In this document: piece after piece, positions 26,029-34,803 of the stretch
Numbering within the stretch: the stretch's first letter is position 1
Layout of the letters: each line of letters starts with the position of its first letter
Origin: Mycolicibacterium sediminis
GTDB taxonomy: Bacteria; Actinomycetota; Actinomycetes; Mycobacteriales; Mycobacteriaceae
Assembly (NCBI RefSeq): GCF_010731735.1
Contig: NZ_AP022588.1
Span: 1 to 64,000, forward strand
Length of the DNA: 64,000 nucleotides
Direction: 5' to 3'
Translations under genes and position numbers: made by a program
The notes under the pieces: model-generated
What the model was told of the DNA's origin: nothing
What the model saw: the letters and a program-made list of their open reading frames with translations, nothing else
Database searches by the model: none

Positions 26029-27603
26029 TCAGCCGGCGTCGGCCAGCACCGCCTGGGCGGCGTTGTAGCCGGGGATGAACGTGATGCCGGGCCCCCCGTG
26101 ACATCCGGCGCTCCCGAGGTACAGGCCCGGCAGGGGAATCGGTTGGTCGACGTAGCCCCTCGGCCCCGGACGGTTGATGCCGATCTGGTCCGGATGGATG
26201 AGCCCGTGGCAGTAGTCGCCGCCGGGCGCGCCGAACATCGTGCCCATGTGCTTCGGTGTGAACGTGGTGTGCCGCATGATCTTCGACTCGAAGTCCGGCG
26301 CCAGGCGGGTGATCTTCTCGATCACCCGTCGGCCCATCTCGACCTTCATGTCGCCGTAGCTCGACGCACCGTCGGCGTGCGCCTCCTGGATGGGGAACCA
26401 CAGCGAGAACGCCGACGCCGCGTGCTTGCCCGGCGGTGCGAGACCGGGGTCGTTGACCGACGGGATCTGCAGCGCGATCGCCGGATCTGCCGGGACGATG
26501 CCACGGCGACAGTCCTCCCACTGCTGCTGCAGTTCCTCGGGGGTGCTGAAGATCCCGATGTTCGACTGCATCGCAGGATCGTTGAGCACCTCGTAGGGCG
26601 CGGCGAACTCGGGGATCCCGTCGAGTGCGAAGTGCATCTGCAGGTAGCTGCCGCGGTGGTCGACGCGGCCGAACCTCTCGCGCACCTCGCCCGGTAGCGC
26701 GGCGGGGTCGAGCAGCTTGGTGATCGCGAGGTCGGGCGCAATGCCGGACACGACGACGGGTGCCGAGATCACCGACCCGTCGTCCAGGCGGACACCGCTC
26801 ACCCGGCCGTCGGCGACGGTGATCTCGTCGACCCTGCTGCGCAGTCGTATCTCACCGCCCTGGGACGTGAACGTCTCGCACAGGTGCGACGTGAGCGCGC
26901 CGATCCCGCCGCGGAGTTTCTTGACCAGCAGCGCGTTCTCGTCGGGCACGGCGAACCCGTACGCGAGGGCGGCGGCGGTGCCGGGCGTCGCGGGCCCGCG
27001 GTAGGTGGTGTTGACCGCCAGCAGGGACAGCATGCCGCGCAGCGCGCCGTGCTTCTCGCGGTCCGGCAGGTAGCGGTCGAGGACGTCGGTGACCGAGCCG
27101 AAGAGTAGGTCGGTGATCGTCGACCGCTCGAATTCGTTGGTGGCGCAGGCGTACATCTCGTCGAGGGTCTTCGGCGGCGCCCCCGCGTCGAACCGGCCCA
27201 GCGCCCGCGTCGGCGCCTGACACCAGGCCATCAAACCGGCCATCCCCATCACGGCCTCCGCGCCGTGCACCTCGTCGAGATGGGTCATCAGCTTCATCGG
27301 ATCCGTGTAGTAGATCAGCGGTTCGTCGCCGATCCCCCGCATCGACACCGACATCACGTCGAGGTCGACGGTCGGCAACTGGTCGAGCCCAAGTTCCCGG
27401 CTTACGACGGCCGAGGTCGGAATCTGCACGGAGCCCGCGATCTCGAACTTGAAGCCGTCGAACAGTTCGACGGTCGAGGCCATGCCCCCGGCGTAGAGCT
27501 TGGCGTCCAGGCACAGCGTGCGCAGGCCGGCCCGCTGCAGCAGCGTCGCCGCGGTGAGCCCGTTGTGTCCCGCGCCGACGACGATGGCGTCGAAGTCCGT
27601 CAT
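26029..27603 (-). CDS. FAD-dependent phytoene desaturase-like oxidoreductase
   Basis: A 524-residue NAD(P)/FAD enzyme of the CrtI/carotenoid isomerase type. The N-terminal dinucleotide motif is VVGAGHNGLTAATLLQRAG followed by LCLDAKLYAGGMAS. The GGIGALTSHLCETFTSQGGEIRLRSRV segment and the C-terminal FAD motif GLYLGSAGCHGGPGITFIPGYNAA fit. No carotenoid genes lie nearby, so a carotenoid substrate is unlikely, and this group is often unassigned in mycobacteria. A TetR gene 48 bp upstream on the same strand may control it. Confidence 0.82.
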   Translation of the reverse strand: MTDFDAIVVGAGHNGLTAATLLQRAGLRTLCLDAKLYAGGMASTVELFDGFKFEIAGSVQIPTSAVVSRELGLDQLPTVDLDVMSVSMRGIGDEPLIYYTDPMKLMTHLDEVHGAEAVMGMAGLMAWCQAPTRALGRFDAGAPPKTLDEMYACATNEFERSTITDLLFGSVTDVLDRYLPDREKHGALRGMLSLLAVNTTYRGPATPGTAAALAYGFAVPDENALLVKKLRGGIGALTSHLCETFTSQGGEIRLRSRVDEITVADGRVSGVRLDDGSVISAPVVVSGIAPDLAITKLLDPAALPGEVRERFGRVDHRGSYLQMHFALDGIPEFAAPYEVLNDPAMQSNIGIFSTPEELQQQWEDCRRGIVPADPAIALQIPSVNDPGLAPPGKHAASAFSLWFPIQEAHADGASSYGDMKVEMGRRVIEKITRLAPDFESKIMRHTTFTPKHMGTMFGAPGGDYCHGLIHPDQIGINRPGPRGYVDQPIPLPGLYLGSAGCHGGPGITFIPGYNAAQAVLADAG

Positions 27604-27651
27604 CAGCCGAGGCTGGCACGGGCCCCAGGTTTTGTCAATTATGACGAAACT

Positions 27652-28260
27652 TCACCGGCGCGTGCTGTCGAACCCCTCGGCGACCGACTCGAGCGCGGTC
27701 CTGGTGAGCCGCGCCAGTTCGGACAGCGAGCGGTCGGGGTCGAGCATCCACACCTCCATGGCGCCGAACACCGCCGCGGCCACGCAGCGGGCGGTGACGG
27801 TGACCCGGAGTCGCTCGTCGGTCCCGTGACCGGGCTGGTCGGTGCGGATCAGGAACTCCTCGACCGCCTCGGCGAACTCACCCTCCACCTGTCGCACGTG
27901 GCGCACGATCCGACCCGCGTCGAGTTCCTGGGTGCGCAGCTCGGCGATCCTGGCCACCGCGTCGACGTCGTACGGCGCCGCCATCACCGCGGCGTGCACC
28001 GACTCGATCAGCGACACGTCGCCCGACTGCTCGGCCAGGGCGGCGCGGAACCACTCCAGGCCGGCGTCGTAGTCGGCGAACAGCAGATCGTGCTTGGACG
28101 TGAAGTGGCGGTAAAAGGTGCGCAGGGAGACCCCGGCGTCGGCGGCGATCTGCTCGGCGGAGGTGTCCTCGACACCCTGGCCGAGGAAGCGGACCAGAGC
28201 GGCCCGGCGCAGCGCCTCACGGGTGCGCTCGCTGCGCGCGGTCTGCGCGGGCCGGACCAT
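27652..28260 (-). CDS. TetR-family transcriptional regulator
   Basis: A 202-residue regulator with TREALRRAALVRFLGQGVEDTSAEQIAADAGVSLRTFYRHFTSKHDLLFADYD, the TetR helix-turn-helix. The C-terminal ligand domain is all helical with no known ligand. The ATG at 28258-28260 (MVRPAQTARSER) is 17 bp after another TetR gene and 48 bp before the FAD oxidoreductase, all on the minus strand. Confidence 0.85.
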   Translation of the reverse strand: MVRPAQTARSERTREALRRAALVRFLGQGVEDTSAEQIAADAGVSLRTFYRHFTSKHDLLFADYDAGLEWFRAALAEQSGDVSLIESVHAAVMAAPYDVDAVARIAELRTQELDAGRIVRHVRQVEGEFAEAVEEFLIRTDQPGHGTDERLRVTVTARCVAAAVFGAMEVWMLDPDRSLSELARLTRTALESVAEGFDSTRR

Positions 28261-28277
28261 GTCGGTAACGTACCGCG

Positions 28278-28850
28278 TCAGGCTCGTGGCCCGACCAGCG
28301 CGATCGCCGCGTCGACGCCCTCCTCGGCGACGTCGCTCATGCGTCCGCCGCCCTCGACCGTGATCGCCGTCAACTCGCGTAACCCACCCAGCAGCATGAT
28401 GATCCGCTGCCGCGACACGGGTCCGCCGCCGCCGGCGAGGAACCCGGCGGAACTCGAGAGTGCCTGCACCATGTCCACGAAGTGCTCCATGGCGTCGCGC
28501 TGCAGCATCCGCGCCGACGTACCCAGCGCGGGCACGTCGCGGATCCAGCTCAGCGTCAGCGCGGGTCGCGACTCCATCGACGCCACCCACGCCTCGATCG
28601 CCTGCCGCACCTGGGTCTCCCAGGGTGCATCCGGTCGGACGGCCGCGGTGATCTGCCGGATCTGCTCGGCGTTCGTCTCCGTCAGCAGCGCGACGAAGCA
28701 GTCGTCCTTGCTCGAGAAGTGCTCGTAGAAGGTGCGGCGAGACGTCCGGGCCCGGCGCACGACGTCGGCGATGGTCGTCTTCGCGTAGCCGTCCTCGGCG
28801 ATCGACTCCTCGAGGGCGTCGAACAGACGTTGGCGGAAGCTGTCGTTCAC
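28278..28850 (-). CDS. TetR-family transcriptional regulator
   Basis: A 190-residue regulator starting at GTG 28848-28850: MNDSFRQRLFDALEESIAEDGYAKTTIADVVRRARTSRRTFYEHFSSKDDCFVALL. It is not closely similar to the TetR just downstream beyond the DNA-binding part. TAGCAT nine bases before the start is a possible -10. The two regulators and the FAD enzyme may form one transcript. Confidence 0.85.
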   Translation of the reverse strand: MNDSFRQRLFDALEESIAEDGYAKTTIADVVRRARTSRRTFYEHFSSKDDCFVALLTETNAEQIRQITAAVRPDAPWETQVRQAIEAWVASMESRPALTLSWIRDVPALGTSARMLQRDAMEHFVDMVQALSSSAGFLAGGGGPVSRQRIIMLLGGLRELTAITVEGGGRMSDVAEEGVDAAIALVGPRA

Positions 28851-29163
28851 TGTGGGGAGATGCTACCGACGGATGCTGGGATCGGGCCGTGGGAGTATCC
28901 GAGACGTGATCGAGTGCCGCAGATGCACGGCCGGCGAGTGCAGCCACGTGGCGAGGTGCTCGACGATGATCCGCTGGTACGACGACCCATGGGACGGGAC
29001 GTTCTGGCGGCGGTGCGAGTGGCGCCGACTCGATTCAGGAGCCGACGTTCCCGGTGACGGTCAGACGCGTGGAGAGACGTCGCTAGACGCGCGCGAGAGT
29101 CGCCTTTTGGCGGAGAAGTGCGAGTGGACGTCTACGAAAAGCGCGTTTCGTCCACGTTCGTGG
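28851..29163. other. Intergenic region with hairpins, no convincing gene
   Basis: Between the TetR gene and tRNA-Phe. An open frame from GTG 28905 with several Cys (ECRRCTAGECSHVARC) runs into the tRNA, so I do not call it. A stem GTGGAC/TCCAC enclosing CGAAA/TTTCG (29124-29155) lies just beyond the tRNA-Phe 3' end on the minus strand and could terminate the tRNA transcript. Confidence 0.4.
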
Positions 29164-29237
29164 TGGCCAGGGCCGGGATCGAACCGGCGACCTTCCGCTT
29201 TTCAGGCGGACGCTCGTACCAACTGAGCTACCTGGCC
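29164..29237 (-). tRNA. tRNA-Phe (GAA)
   Basis: The acceptor GGCCAGG pairs with CCTGGCC, and the discriminator A is followed by encoded CCA (to 29161). The anticodon loop reads CTGAAAA, giving anticodon GAA. D-arm GCTCAGTTGGTA and T-loop GGTTCGATCC are standard. It is the last of three minus-strand tRNA genes. Confidence 0.95.
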
Positions 29238-29279
29238 GGAAGGCCACCGACTCACACCGGTGTACCTCGCCAATGATGG

Positions 29280-29353
29280 CGACCCTGACGGGACTCGAAC
29301 CCGCGACCTCCGCCGTGACAGGGCGGCGCGCTAACCAACTGCGCCACAGGGCC
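29280..29353 (-). tRNA. tRNA-Asp (GTC)
   Basis: The acceptor GGCCCTG pairs with CAGGGTC with one G-U; the discriminator is G and CCA is encoded (to 29277). The anticodon loop CTGTCAC gives GTC. The T-loop GGTTCGAGTCC is standard. Confidence 0.95.
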
Positions 29354-29400
29354 TTGCTTTCCTGCGTTACTACTGCTCCGGCGTCACCACCGTCGCGTCG

Positions 29401-29473
29401 TACCCCCAACGGGATTCGAACCCGTGCTACCGCCGTGAAAGGGCGGCGTCCTAGGCCGCTAAACGATGGGGGC
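29401..29473 (-). tRNA. tRNA-Glu (TTC)
   Basis: The acceptor GCCCCCA pairs with TGGGGGT; the discriminator is A. CCA is not encoded, unlike in the two tRNA genes after it. The anticodon loop CTTTCAC gives TTC. Confidence 0.95.
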
Positions 29474-29589
29474 CAAAGCCGAATCTCTTCGGGGTCGCCC
29501 ACAACGCGGTGACGTTGGGAGCTTCGATAGCTTAGGGTACCGACACCCAAATCCTCAAACGAGGGTGGCCCAGTATCCTTCAGTACCGC

Positions 29590-29662
29590 GCCCCTATAGC
29601 TCAGTTGGTAGAGCTACGGACTTTTAATCCGCAGGTCCCCGGTTCGAGCCCGGGTGGGGGTA
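29590..29662 (+). tRNA. tRNA-Lys (TTT)
   Basis: The acceptor GCCCCTA pairs with TGGGGGT with G-U pairs; the discriminator A is followed by encoded CCA (to 29665). The anticodon loop CTTTTAA gives TTT. It is divergent from the Glu-Asp-Phe set, 116 bp away. It lies just past the stop of the DUF2243 gene on the other strand. Confidence 0.95.
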
Positions 29663-29674
29663 CCACGTCTGTCG

Positions 29675-30166
29675 TCACCTCCGGGTGTCGCGCCGATACG
29701 TCGTCCAGCCCACGATGACCAGCAGCAGACCGAACACCAGGAAGCCGATGTCCCACGCGAGCGGCCCACCGAGGTCGTCGCGTACGTGGTGGATCCGCAG
29801 GATCTGGTGATCGATCAGACCTTCCACGACGTTGAAGATCCCCCACCCGAGCAGTAGCAGCCCGACGTGGAACGACCAGCTCGGCGCGAGGCGTCCGCTC
29901 CGCCAGGCGACGACCGTCATCGTGGTTCCCGCCATCACCAGGAGCCAGGTGACGACGTGGAAGAAGCCGTCGGCGAGGACGTTCACCTCGAGACCCGCGA
30001 CCGTGTCGGTCGGGTGTTCGGGCACGCTGCTGAGGATGTGATGCCACTGCAGGATCTCGTGCAGGACGATGCCGTCGACGAAGCCGCCGAGACCCAGTCC
30101 CAGCAGTAGCGCCGGGGCTGCCGACGGCTTCAGATCGGACGAGGGACGGTGCGCGGTGGTCGCCAT
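29675..30166 (-). CDS. DUF2243 membrane protein
   Basis: A 163-residue protein with four membrane helices: ALLLGLGLGGFVDGIVLHEIL, FFHVVTWLLVMAGTTMTVVAW, FHVGLLLLGWGIFNVVEGLIDH and IGFLVFGLLLVIVGW. Conserved His residues in LHEILQWHHIL and IDHQILRIHHVR suggest metal or heme binding, typical of DUF2243. Function is unknown. It follows the kinase gene by 42 bp on the same strand and may share its transcript. Confidence 0.82.
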   Translation of the reverse strand: MATTAHRPSSDLKPSAAPALLLGLGLGGFVDGIVLHEILQWHHILSSVPEHPTDTVAGLEVNVLADGFFHVVTWLLVMAGTTMTVVAWRSGRLAPSWSFHVGLLLLGWGIFNVVEGLIDHQILRIHHVRDDLGGPLAWDIGFLVFGLLLVIVGWTTYRRDTRR

Positions 30167-30208
30167 CGCCGGCGAGTCCCCGTTGACACCGCCGTCAAAC
30201 GACCGTCG

Positions 30209-31363
30209 TCACTCCTCACCCTTCTTGGGCTTCTTGGGACGCTCGTTGCCGTTCCCGGGCCGCTCACCCGGACCCGGCGGCCCCTGCGGTGGCGGAGGGG
30301 CCAGCACCGCGGGTGTCGTCGACACGGGGACGACGGACGACGACGTGGCACTCGACGTGGTCGGCGTCGGGGTGGGCTCCGAGGTCGCCGGTTCCGACGT
30401 CGTCGCCTCGACGACGACCAGCAGGAGTGCCAGGAGGACGGCGGCGGCAACGGCGCTGACGGCCAACACCTTCCGGCGCCCGTCCGGCGGCGGAGGTGGC
30501 GGCACCGCGCCCGTCATCGGTGGCGGGGCCGGCGAGGAGAGCACCCGGGTGGGAGGCCTGACGGCGGTCAGCGCCGTGCGCATCGCGTCGGCGCTGGGAA
30601 ACCGGACCGAGGCGTCCGGTGACATCGCACGCTCGATCACACCGAGCAGCACGGGGTCGACGTCGGGACGGGCCGCCCGGAGCGGGACGACGTCGCGCTC
30701 CGCGACGGCACGGAGCAGAAGGACCGGGTCCTGCTGCGGGAATGCCATTGCGCCGGTGAGGGCTTCGTAGCCCATCGCACCGACGGCGTAGAGGTCGTCG
30801 GCGGGCGACGCGGGCTTGCCGGAGATGCGGTCGGGGCTCAGGTACGCCATCGTGCCGACCACCTGGCCGACGCGCGTGATGTCCGCGCTGTTCGACTTGG
30901 CGATCCCGAAGTCGGCGAGCTTCGCCTCCCCGACGGGCCCGAACAGGACGTTGGACGGCTTCACGTCGCGATGCAGGACGCCGGCGGCGTGCGCTGCCGC
31001 GAGTCCCGAGAGGACGTCGGCCAGCACCGCACGCACGTAGGGCACGGGCATCGGGCCCCTCGCGATCGCCTCGGCCAGCGAGGTGCCCGGCAGCTGCTCC
31101 ATGACGAGGTACGGGACGCCGTGGTGCTCGCCGCTGTCGTGCACCGTCACGATGTTCGGGTGATTGAGCGCCGCCGCGACGGTCGCCTCGAATCCGAAGC
31201 GTGCCCGCGAGTCGGCGTCGTGCAGCAGCGTGCGGTGCAGCAGTTTCACGGCCACCGGCCGATTCAGTCGGCGGTCCCATCCGGCGTGCACAACGGCCAT
31301 GCCGCCGTGACCGAGCACGCCACGAAGTTCGTAGCGGCCGCCGAGGAGATCTGGGCCCGCCAT
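30209..31363 (-). CDS. Transmembrane Ser/Thr protein kinase (Pkn type)
   Basis: A 384-residue eukaryote-like kinase. The Gly loop is GVLGHGGMAVVH (15-26), catalytic Lys K40, the HRDVKPSN loop with D133, and DFG at 151-153, so all key residues are present. After the kinase domain come a Pro-rich linker, one membrane helix (KVLAVSAVAAAVLLALLLVV, about 303-325) and an outer Thr/Ser/Pro tail ending in the basic PKKPKKGEE. No PASTA or other sensor domain is seen outside. The start is ATG at 31361-31363. No single M. tuberculosis Pkn is an obvious orthologue by context. Confidence 0.9.
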   Translation of the reverse strand: MAGPDLLGGRYELRGVLGHGGMAVVHAGWDRRLNRPVAVKLLHRTLLHDADSRARFGFEATVAAALNHPNIVTVHDSGEHHGVPYLVMEQLPGTSLAEAIARGPMPVPYVRAVLADVLSGLAAAHAAGVLHRDVKPSNVLFGPVGEAKLADFGIAKSNSADITRVGQVVGTMAYLSPDRISGKPASPADDLYAVGAMGYEALTGAMAFPQQDPVLLLRAVAERDVVPLRAARPDVDPVLLGVIERAMSPDASVRFPSADAMRTALTAVRPPTRVLSSPAPPPMTGAVPPPPPPDGRRKVLAVSAVAAAVLLALLLVVVEATTSEPATSEPTPTPTTSSATSSSVVPVSTTPAVLAPPPPQGPPGPGERPGNGNERPKKPKKGEE

Positions 31364-31395
31364 CGCTCCCACGCTAGTGGCGCGACCGGCCGCCG

Positions 31396-32400
31396 TCAGA
31401 CGTCGGGGCAGTAGTGCGCGGGATTGCCGCGCCTGTCGATTGGCGGCAGGTTGCGTGCCGGCGTCTCCGGCAGCGGCGCGCCGGCGGGCATCCGGCCGGT
31501 GGCACGGTCCCATCCGGCGCGCGCCCGTGGATGCATGCGGGCGCGCCGGGGCAGCAGCGCGAACACCTTGCCGACGGCGGTGCCCAGCAGTCGGTGCACC
31601 CGCTCGTCGCGGGGCGACCAGCGGTAGCCCATCAACTCCCGCACCGGCGGGTCGTAGAGCCCGACGGTGAACCACACGAAGAAGCGGGCCACCAGCGGGC
31701 GCTGCAGGTTCCACATCCAATTCGGCAGCCTGCCCGCCCACGGTGGCTTGGGCAGCTCGCTGAGGTCGAGCACCGCGCGCGCCGCGAAGTTGTTCTCGAG
31801 CACGTTGCGGCACATGTGGTCCCAGTACTCCTGGAACTCCTCCCAGGTGTCCGGGACGGGCCTGGTGCTCATGCCGTACAGGTCGTACCAGGCCTTGTGC
31901 TCGTCGAAGAGTTGGCGCTTCTCCGCCTCGGTCAGACCGCCGCAGAATCGCTCGGCGACGATCACCGTCCCCATGAAGAACGTCGAGTGCGCCCAGTAGA
32001 AGACGTCGGGGTTCAGTGCGTGATAGCGGCGGCCCTGCGCGTCGACGCCCTTGATGTCTACGTGGTAATCGCGGACCTCGGCGCCGGTGCGCGGCGCCCG
32101 GTCGCCGTCGAACACCACGCCGCCGATCGGGTAGAGCGAGCGCAACAATCGCTGCCAGCGTTCGATGAAGAACGTGGAGTGCTCCTCGACGGCCGCACCG
32201 AGCTGCGGGTGCATGTTCTGCATCGAGCCCGCCCAGGGACCCTGCAGCAGTCCGCGCCAGTCACCGAAGTACTTCCACGTCAGCGAGTCCGGCCCCAGCG
32301 GCGGCGCCTCGTAGCCACCCGGCGCGACGGGGCAGCCCGCGGCGACCGTCGCGTCGCTGGTGACCGGGCAGGTCGGGGACGTATCTTGTGTCACTGGCAC
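31396..32400 (-). CDS. MpaB-family (DUF2236) oxygenase, Rv0826-like
   Basis: A 334-residue protein of the DUF2236/MpaB group, whose characterised relatives are heme-type oxygenases such as latex-clearing protein. PLGPDSLTWKYFGDWRGLLQGPWAGSMQNMHPQLGAAVEEHS and YHALNPDVFYWAHSTFFMGTV match it, with conserved His in these segments. The start is GTG at 32398-32400. It is divergent from a TetR gene 61 bp away with a palindrome between, and so is probably repressed by it. Substrate unknown. Confidence 0.82.
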   Translation of the reverse strand: MPVTQDTSPTCPVTSDATVAAGCPVAPGGYEAPPLGPDSLTWKYFGDWRGLLQGPWAGSMQNMHPQLGAAVEEHSTFFIERWQRLLRSLYPIGGVVFDGDRAPRTGAEVRDYHVDIKGVDAQGRRYHALNPDVFYWAHSTFFMGTVIVAERFCGGLTEAEKRQLFDEHKAWYDLYGMSTRPVPDTWEEFQEYWDHMCRNVLENNFAARAVLDLSELPKPPWAGRLPNWMWNLQRPLVARFFVWFTVGLYDPPVRELMGYRWSPRDERVHRLLGTAVGKVFALLPRRARMHPRARAGWDRATGRMPAGAPLPETPARNLPPIDRRGNPAHYCPDV

Positions 32401-32410
32401 TTCTCCATCG

Positions 32411-32428
32411 GTCAGACGTCATTCTGAC
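32411..32428. promoter_or_regulatory. Probable TetR operator
   Basis: An 18-bp palindrome with arms GTCAGA (32411-32416) and TCTGAC (32423-32428) around CGTCAT, in the 61-bp gap between the divergent mpaB-like and tetR genes. It is the only symmetric site there. Confidence 0.6.
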
Positions 32429-32461
32429 TACAGGCGTTGTCATCAAGAGCATAGGAGGGAT

Positions 32462-33046
32462 GTGACGTCCGGTCAACGGCGGAGCCAATGGTCCGGCGTC
32501 CCCCTGCAGCAGCGCGCGCCGATGCGCCGCGACAAACTCGTCGCCGCGGGCGTGGACCTGCTGGGTGGACCGAGTGGTCCCGCACTGACCGTCCGCGCCG
32601 TGTGCCGGGCCGCGGGTCTCACCGAGCGGTACTTCTACGAGAGCTTCACCGACCGCGACGAGTTCGTCCGCGCCGTCTACGACGACGTGTGCAGCACGGC
32701 CATGTCCGCGCTGACGTCGTCGACCACGCCGCGGGACGCCGTCGAACGGTTCGTCACGCTCATGGTGGACGACCCGGCGCGCGGCCGCGTCCTGCTGATC
32801 GCGCCCGAGCGGGAACCGGTGCTCGCCCGCTCGGGGGCGGAGTGGATGCCGACGTTCATCGACCTGCTGCAGCGCAAGCTGACCCGCATCACCGACACCG
32901 GTGTGCAGGCCATGGTGGCCACCGGCCTCGTCGGTGCGCTGACGGCCCTGTTCACGGCCTATCTCAACGGACGCCTGACCACCACCAGGGAGCAGTTCAT
33001 CGACTACTGCGTGGACATGCTGCTCAGCCGGGCGACCGCCGGCTGA
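32462..33046 (+). CDS. TetR-family transcriptional regulator (Rv0825c position)
   Basis: A 194-residue regulator. GTG at 32462 follows GGAGGG with good spacing. The helix-turn-helix is ALTVRAVCRAAGLTERYFYESFTDRDEFVRAVYDDV. The C-terminal half ends in a hydrophobic helix with Cys (FIDYCVDMLLSR). It occupies the place of Rv0825c next to desA1 and faces the MpaB-like gene, its likely target. It converges with the secreted-protein gene 9 bp downstream. Confidence 0.82.
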   Translation: MTSGQRRSQWSGVPLQQRAPMRRDKLVAAGVDLLGGPSGPALTVRAVCRAAGLTERYFYESFTDRDEFVRAVYDDVCSTAMSALTSSTTPRDAVERFVTLMVDDPARGRVLLIAPEREPVLARSGAEWMPTFIDLLQRKLTRITDTGVQAMVATGLVGALTALFTAYLNGRLTTTREQFIDYCVDMLLSRATAG

Positions 33047-33055
33047 GGCCGTCGA

Positions 33056-33475
33056 CTACTCGTCGGGAGTGCTGACCTGCTCCAGCTCCTGCTGCTCCTG
33101 AGCGGCGGCCTCGTCCTCGGCGGCCTTCGTCGAGCGGCCGACCTCGCTGGCCAGGGAGTTGCCCGGCTTCGTCGCCGACGCCACACCGGCGTTGCAGTTC
33201 AGGTAGAACTGCACGGTGCTGGAGACGTGCACGCCGTCGTTGGCGCTTGCGAAGGGCGCCGTCTGGGAGCGCGTGACCAAGCATTCGTCTTCGCTGACCT
33301 TGTCGCCCACGCGTGCGGCCACGATCACGGTCTGGCCGGCGTCGCTGGCCGCGGACGATGCGTCGGCGTACGACTGCCCCGCATAGTCGTCGGCTGCGGC
33401 GATGCCGGTACCCAGCACGGCCGAGACCGCGAAGGCGCATGCTGCGCCGGAACCAATAACCAAGAGCTTCTTCAC
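33056..33475 (-). CDS. Small exported protein, unknown function
   Basis: A 139-residue protein with a signal peptide (MKKLLVIGSGAACAFAVSAV to GIAAADD). The mature part has two Cys (DECLVTRS, YLNCNAG) and the pattern SYADASSAASDAGQTVIVAARVGD, similar in layout to the PASTA-like exported protein at 19619-19918. The C-terminal 40 residues are rich in Ala, Glu and Gln and probably helical. No named family. Confidence 0.75.
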   Translation of the reverse strand: MKKLLVIGSGAACAFAVSAVLGTGIAAADDYAGQSYADASSAASDAGQTVIVAARVGDKVSEDECLVTRSQTAPFASANDGVHVSSTVQFYLNCNAGVASATKPGNSLASEVGRSTKAAEDEAAAQEQQELEQVSTPDE

Positions 33476-33622
33476 GGAAGACCTATCTGCGAGTCGTAAC
33501 AGCCTGCTCGCGGCAGATCGTACCGCCGCTCCATGGTGCTTGCACAGCAGCGAGCCGAACTCGTCGCATCACCTCCGAACGCCCGTCGGCGCGACGTGCG
33601 GGTGCCGGTTCCGCCGCGCCGA

Positions 33623-33638
33623 CACGGGTAGACCCGTG
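33623..33638. promoter_or_regulatory. 16-bp palindrome upstream of desA1 and the exported protein
   Basis: CACGGGT (33623-33629) and ACCCGTG (33632-33638) around AG form a perfect inverted repeat in the 311-bp divergent region 33476-33786. It could be an operator or a hairpin. The rest of this region holds the desA1 promoter and no gene. Confidence 0.4.
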
Positions 33639-33724
33639 GTGCACGATGTCCCGTGTCACGTGCAGGTGCAACACCCGTCACACTCGAATAACACAACTTG
33701 ATGTCACCGGGTTACACAGATATG

Positions 33725-33752
33725 TTGACTGCAACCAACGGATACAGATACT
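33725..33752 (+). promoter_or_regulatory. Probable desA1 promoter
   Basis: TTGACT at 33725-33730 and GATACT at 33747-33752, spaced 16 bases, form a good SigA-type promoter about 35 bases before the start codon. GGAGG at 33772-33776 is the ribosome-binding site. The stretch GGTTACACAGATATG just upstream could take a repressor. Confidence 0.6.
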
Positions 33753-33786
33753 TATCCGGGCCTTGAACGCGAGGAGGACGACGCCC

Positions 33787-34788
33787 ATGGCGACCGACTT
33801 GACCGACCTGCATCTGCTGCGAGAACTCGAGCCAGTGGTCGAGAAGAACATCAACCGGCACCTCTCGATGCGCAAGGACTGGAACCCGCACGACTACATC
33901 CCGTGGTCCGACGGCAAGAACTTCTACGCCCTCGGCGGCCAGGAGTGGAGCCCGGAGCAGTCCAAGCTCTCCGACATCGCGCAGACCGCGATGGTGCAGA
34001 ACCTCCTGACCGAGGACAACCTGCCGTCGTACCACCGCGAGATCGCGATGAACTTCAGCATGGACGGGCCCTGGGGCTGGTGGGTCAACCGCTGGACCGC
34101 CGAGGAGAACCGCCACGGCATCGCCCTGCGCGACTACCTCATCGTCACCCGGGCAATCGACCCCGTCGAACTCGAGACCATCCGCCTCGAGCAGGTCACG
34201 CGTGGCTTCAGCCCCGGCCAGAACGCGCAGGGCGACATGTTCGCCGAGAGCCTGTTCGACTCGGTGATCTACGTGACGTTCCAGGAACTCGCGACCCGCG
34301 TCTCGCACCGCAACACCGGCAAGGCGTGCAACGAGACCATCGCCGACCAACTCCTCGGCCGCGTCTCGGCCGACGAGAACCTGCACATGATCTTCTACCG
34401 CGACGTGTCGGCCGCCGGCCTGGACATCGCACCCAACCAGGCCATGAAGTCGCTGCACCGCGTGCTGCGCAACTTCAAGATGCCTGGATACACGGTGCCC
34501 GAGTTCCGCCGCCGCGCCGTCACGATCGCCGTCGGCGGCGTGTACGACCCGCGGATCCACCTCGACGACGTCGTGATGCCCGTCCTGCGCAAGTGGCGGA
34601 TCTTCGAGCGCGAGGACTTCACCGGCGAGGCCGCCGAGATGCGCGACGACCTCGGCAAGCTGATCGAGGAACTCGAAGAGGCCTGCCAGAAGTTCGAGAC
34701 GGCCAAGCAGCGCCGCCTCGAGCGCGAGCGCCAGGTGGCCGAGAAGAAGGCACGGAAGAACCTGCTGGTGGGATCATCGTCCTCCTAA
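33787..34788 (+). CDS. desA1: DesA1, acyl-ACP desaturase
   Basis: A 333-residue soluble di-iron desaturase essential for mycolic acid synthesis in mycobacteria. Iron ligands fit the plant stearoyl-ACP desaturase pattern: E76 (TEDN), E107 and H110 (EENRH), E167 (FQELATRVSH), E197 and H200 (DENLH). The C-terminal 40 residues form a Lys/Arg/Glu-rich helix. ATG at 33787 follows a clear GGAGG. The upstream promoter is strong by mycobacterial standards. A stable hairpin follows 15 bp after the stop and may separate it from dus. Confidence 0.95.
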   Translation: MATDLTDLHLLRELEPVVEKNINRHLSMRKDWNPHDYIPWSDGKNFYALGGQEWSPEQSKLSDIAQTAMVQNLLTEDNLPSYHREIAMNFSMDGPWGWWVNRWTAEENRHGIALRDYLIVTRAIDPVELETIRLEQVTRGFSPGQNAQGDMFAESLFDSVIYVTFQELATRVSHRNTGKACNETIADQLLGRVSADENLHMIFYRDVSAAGLDIAPNQAMKSLHRVLRNFKMPGYTVPEFRRRAVTIAVGGVYDPRIHLDDVVMPVLRKWRIFEREDFTGEAAEMRDDLGKLIEELEEACQKFETAKQRRLERERQVAEKKARKNLLVGSSSS

Positions 34789-34803
34789 GCACTCCCCCGG
34801 ACA

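Noticed and set aside
28905..29226. Cys-rich open frame from GTG 28905
   Set aside because: It runs into tRNA-Phe and ends inside it (PGPGSNRRPSAF is the usual false translation of a tRNA). No ribosome-binding site or family is seen.
29161..29665. tRNA cluster as a mobile-element attachment site
   Set aside because: No integrase, no duplicated tRNA 3' end and no foreign-looking genes are found nearby.
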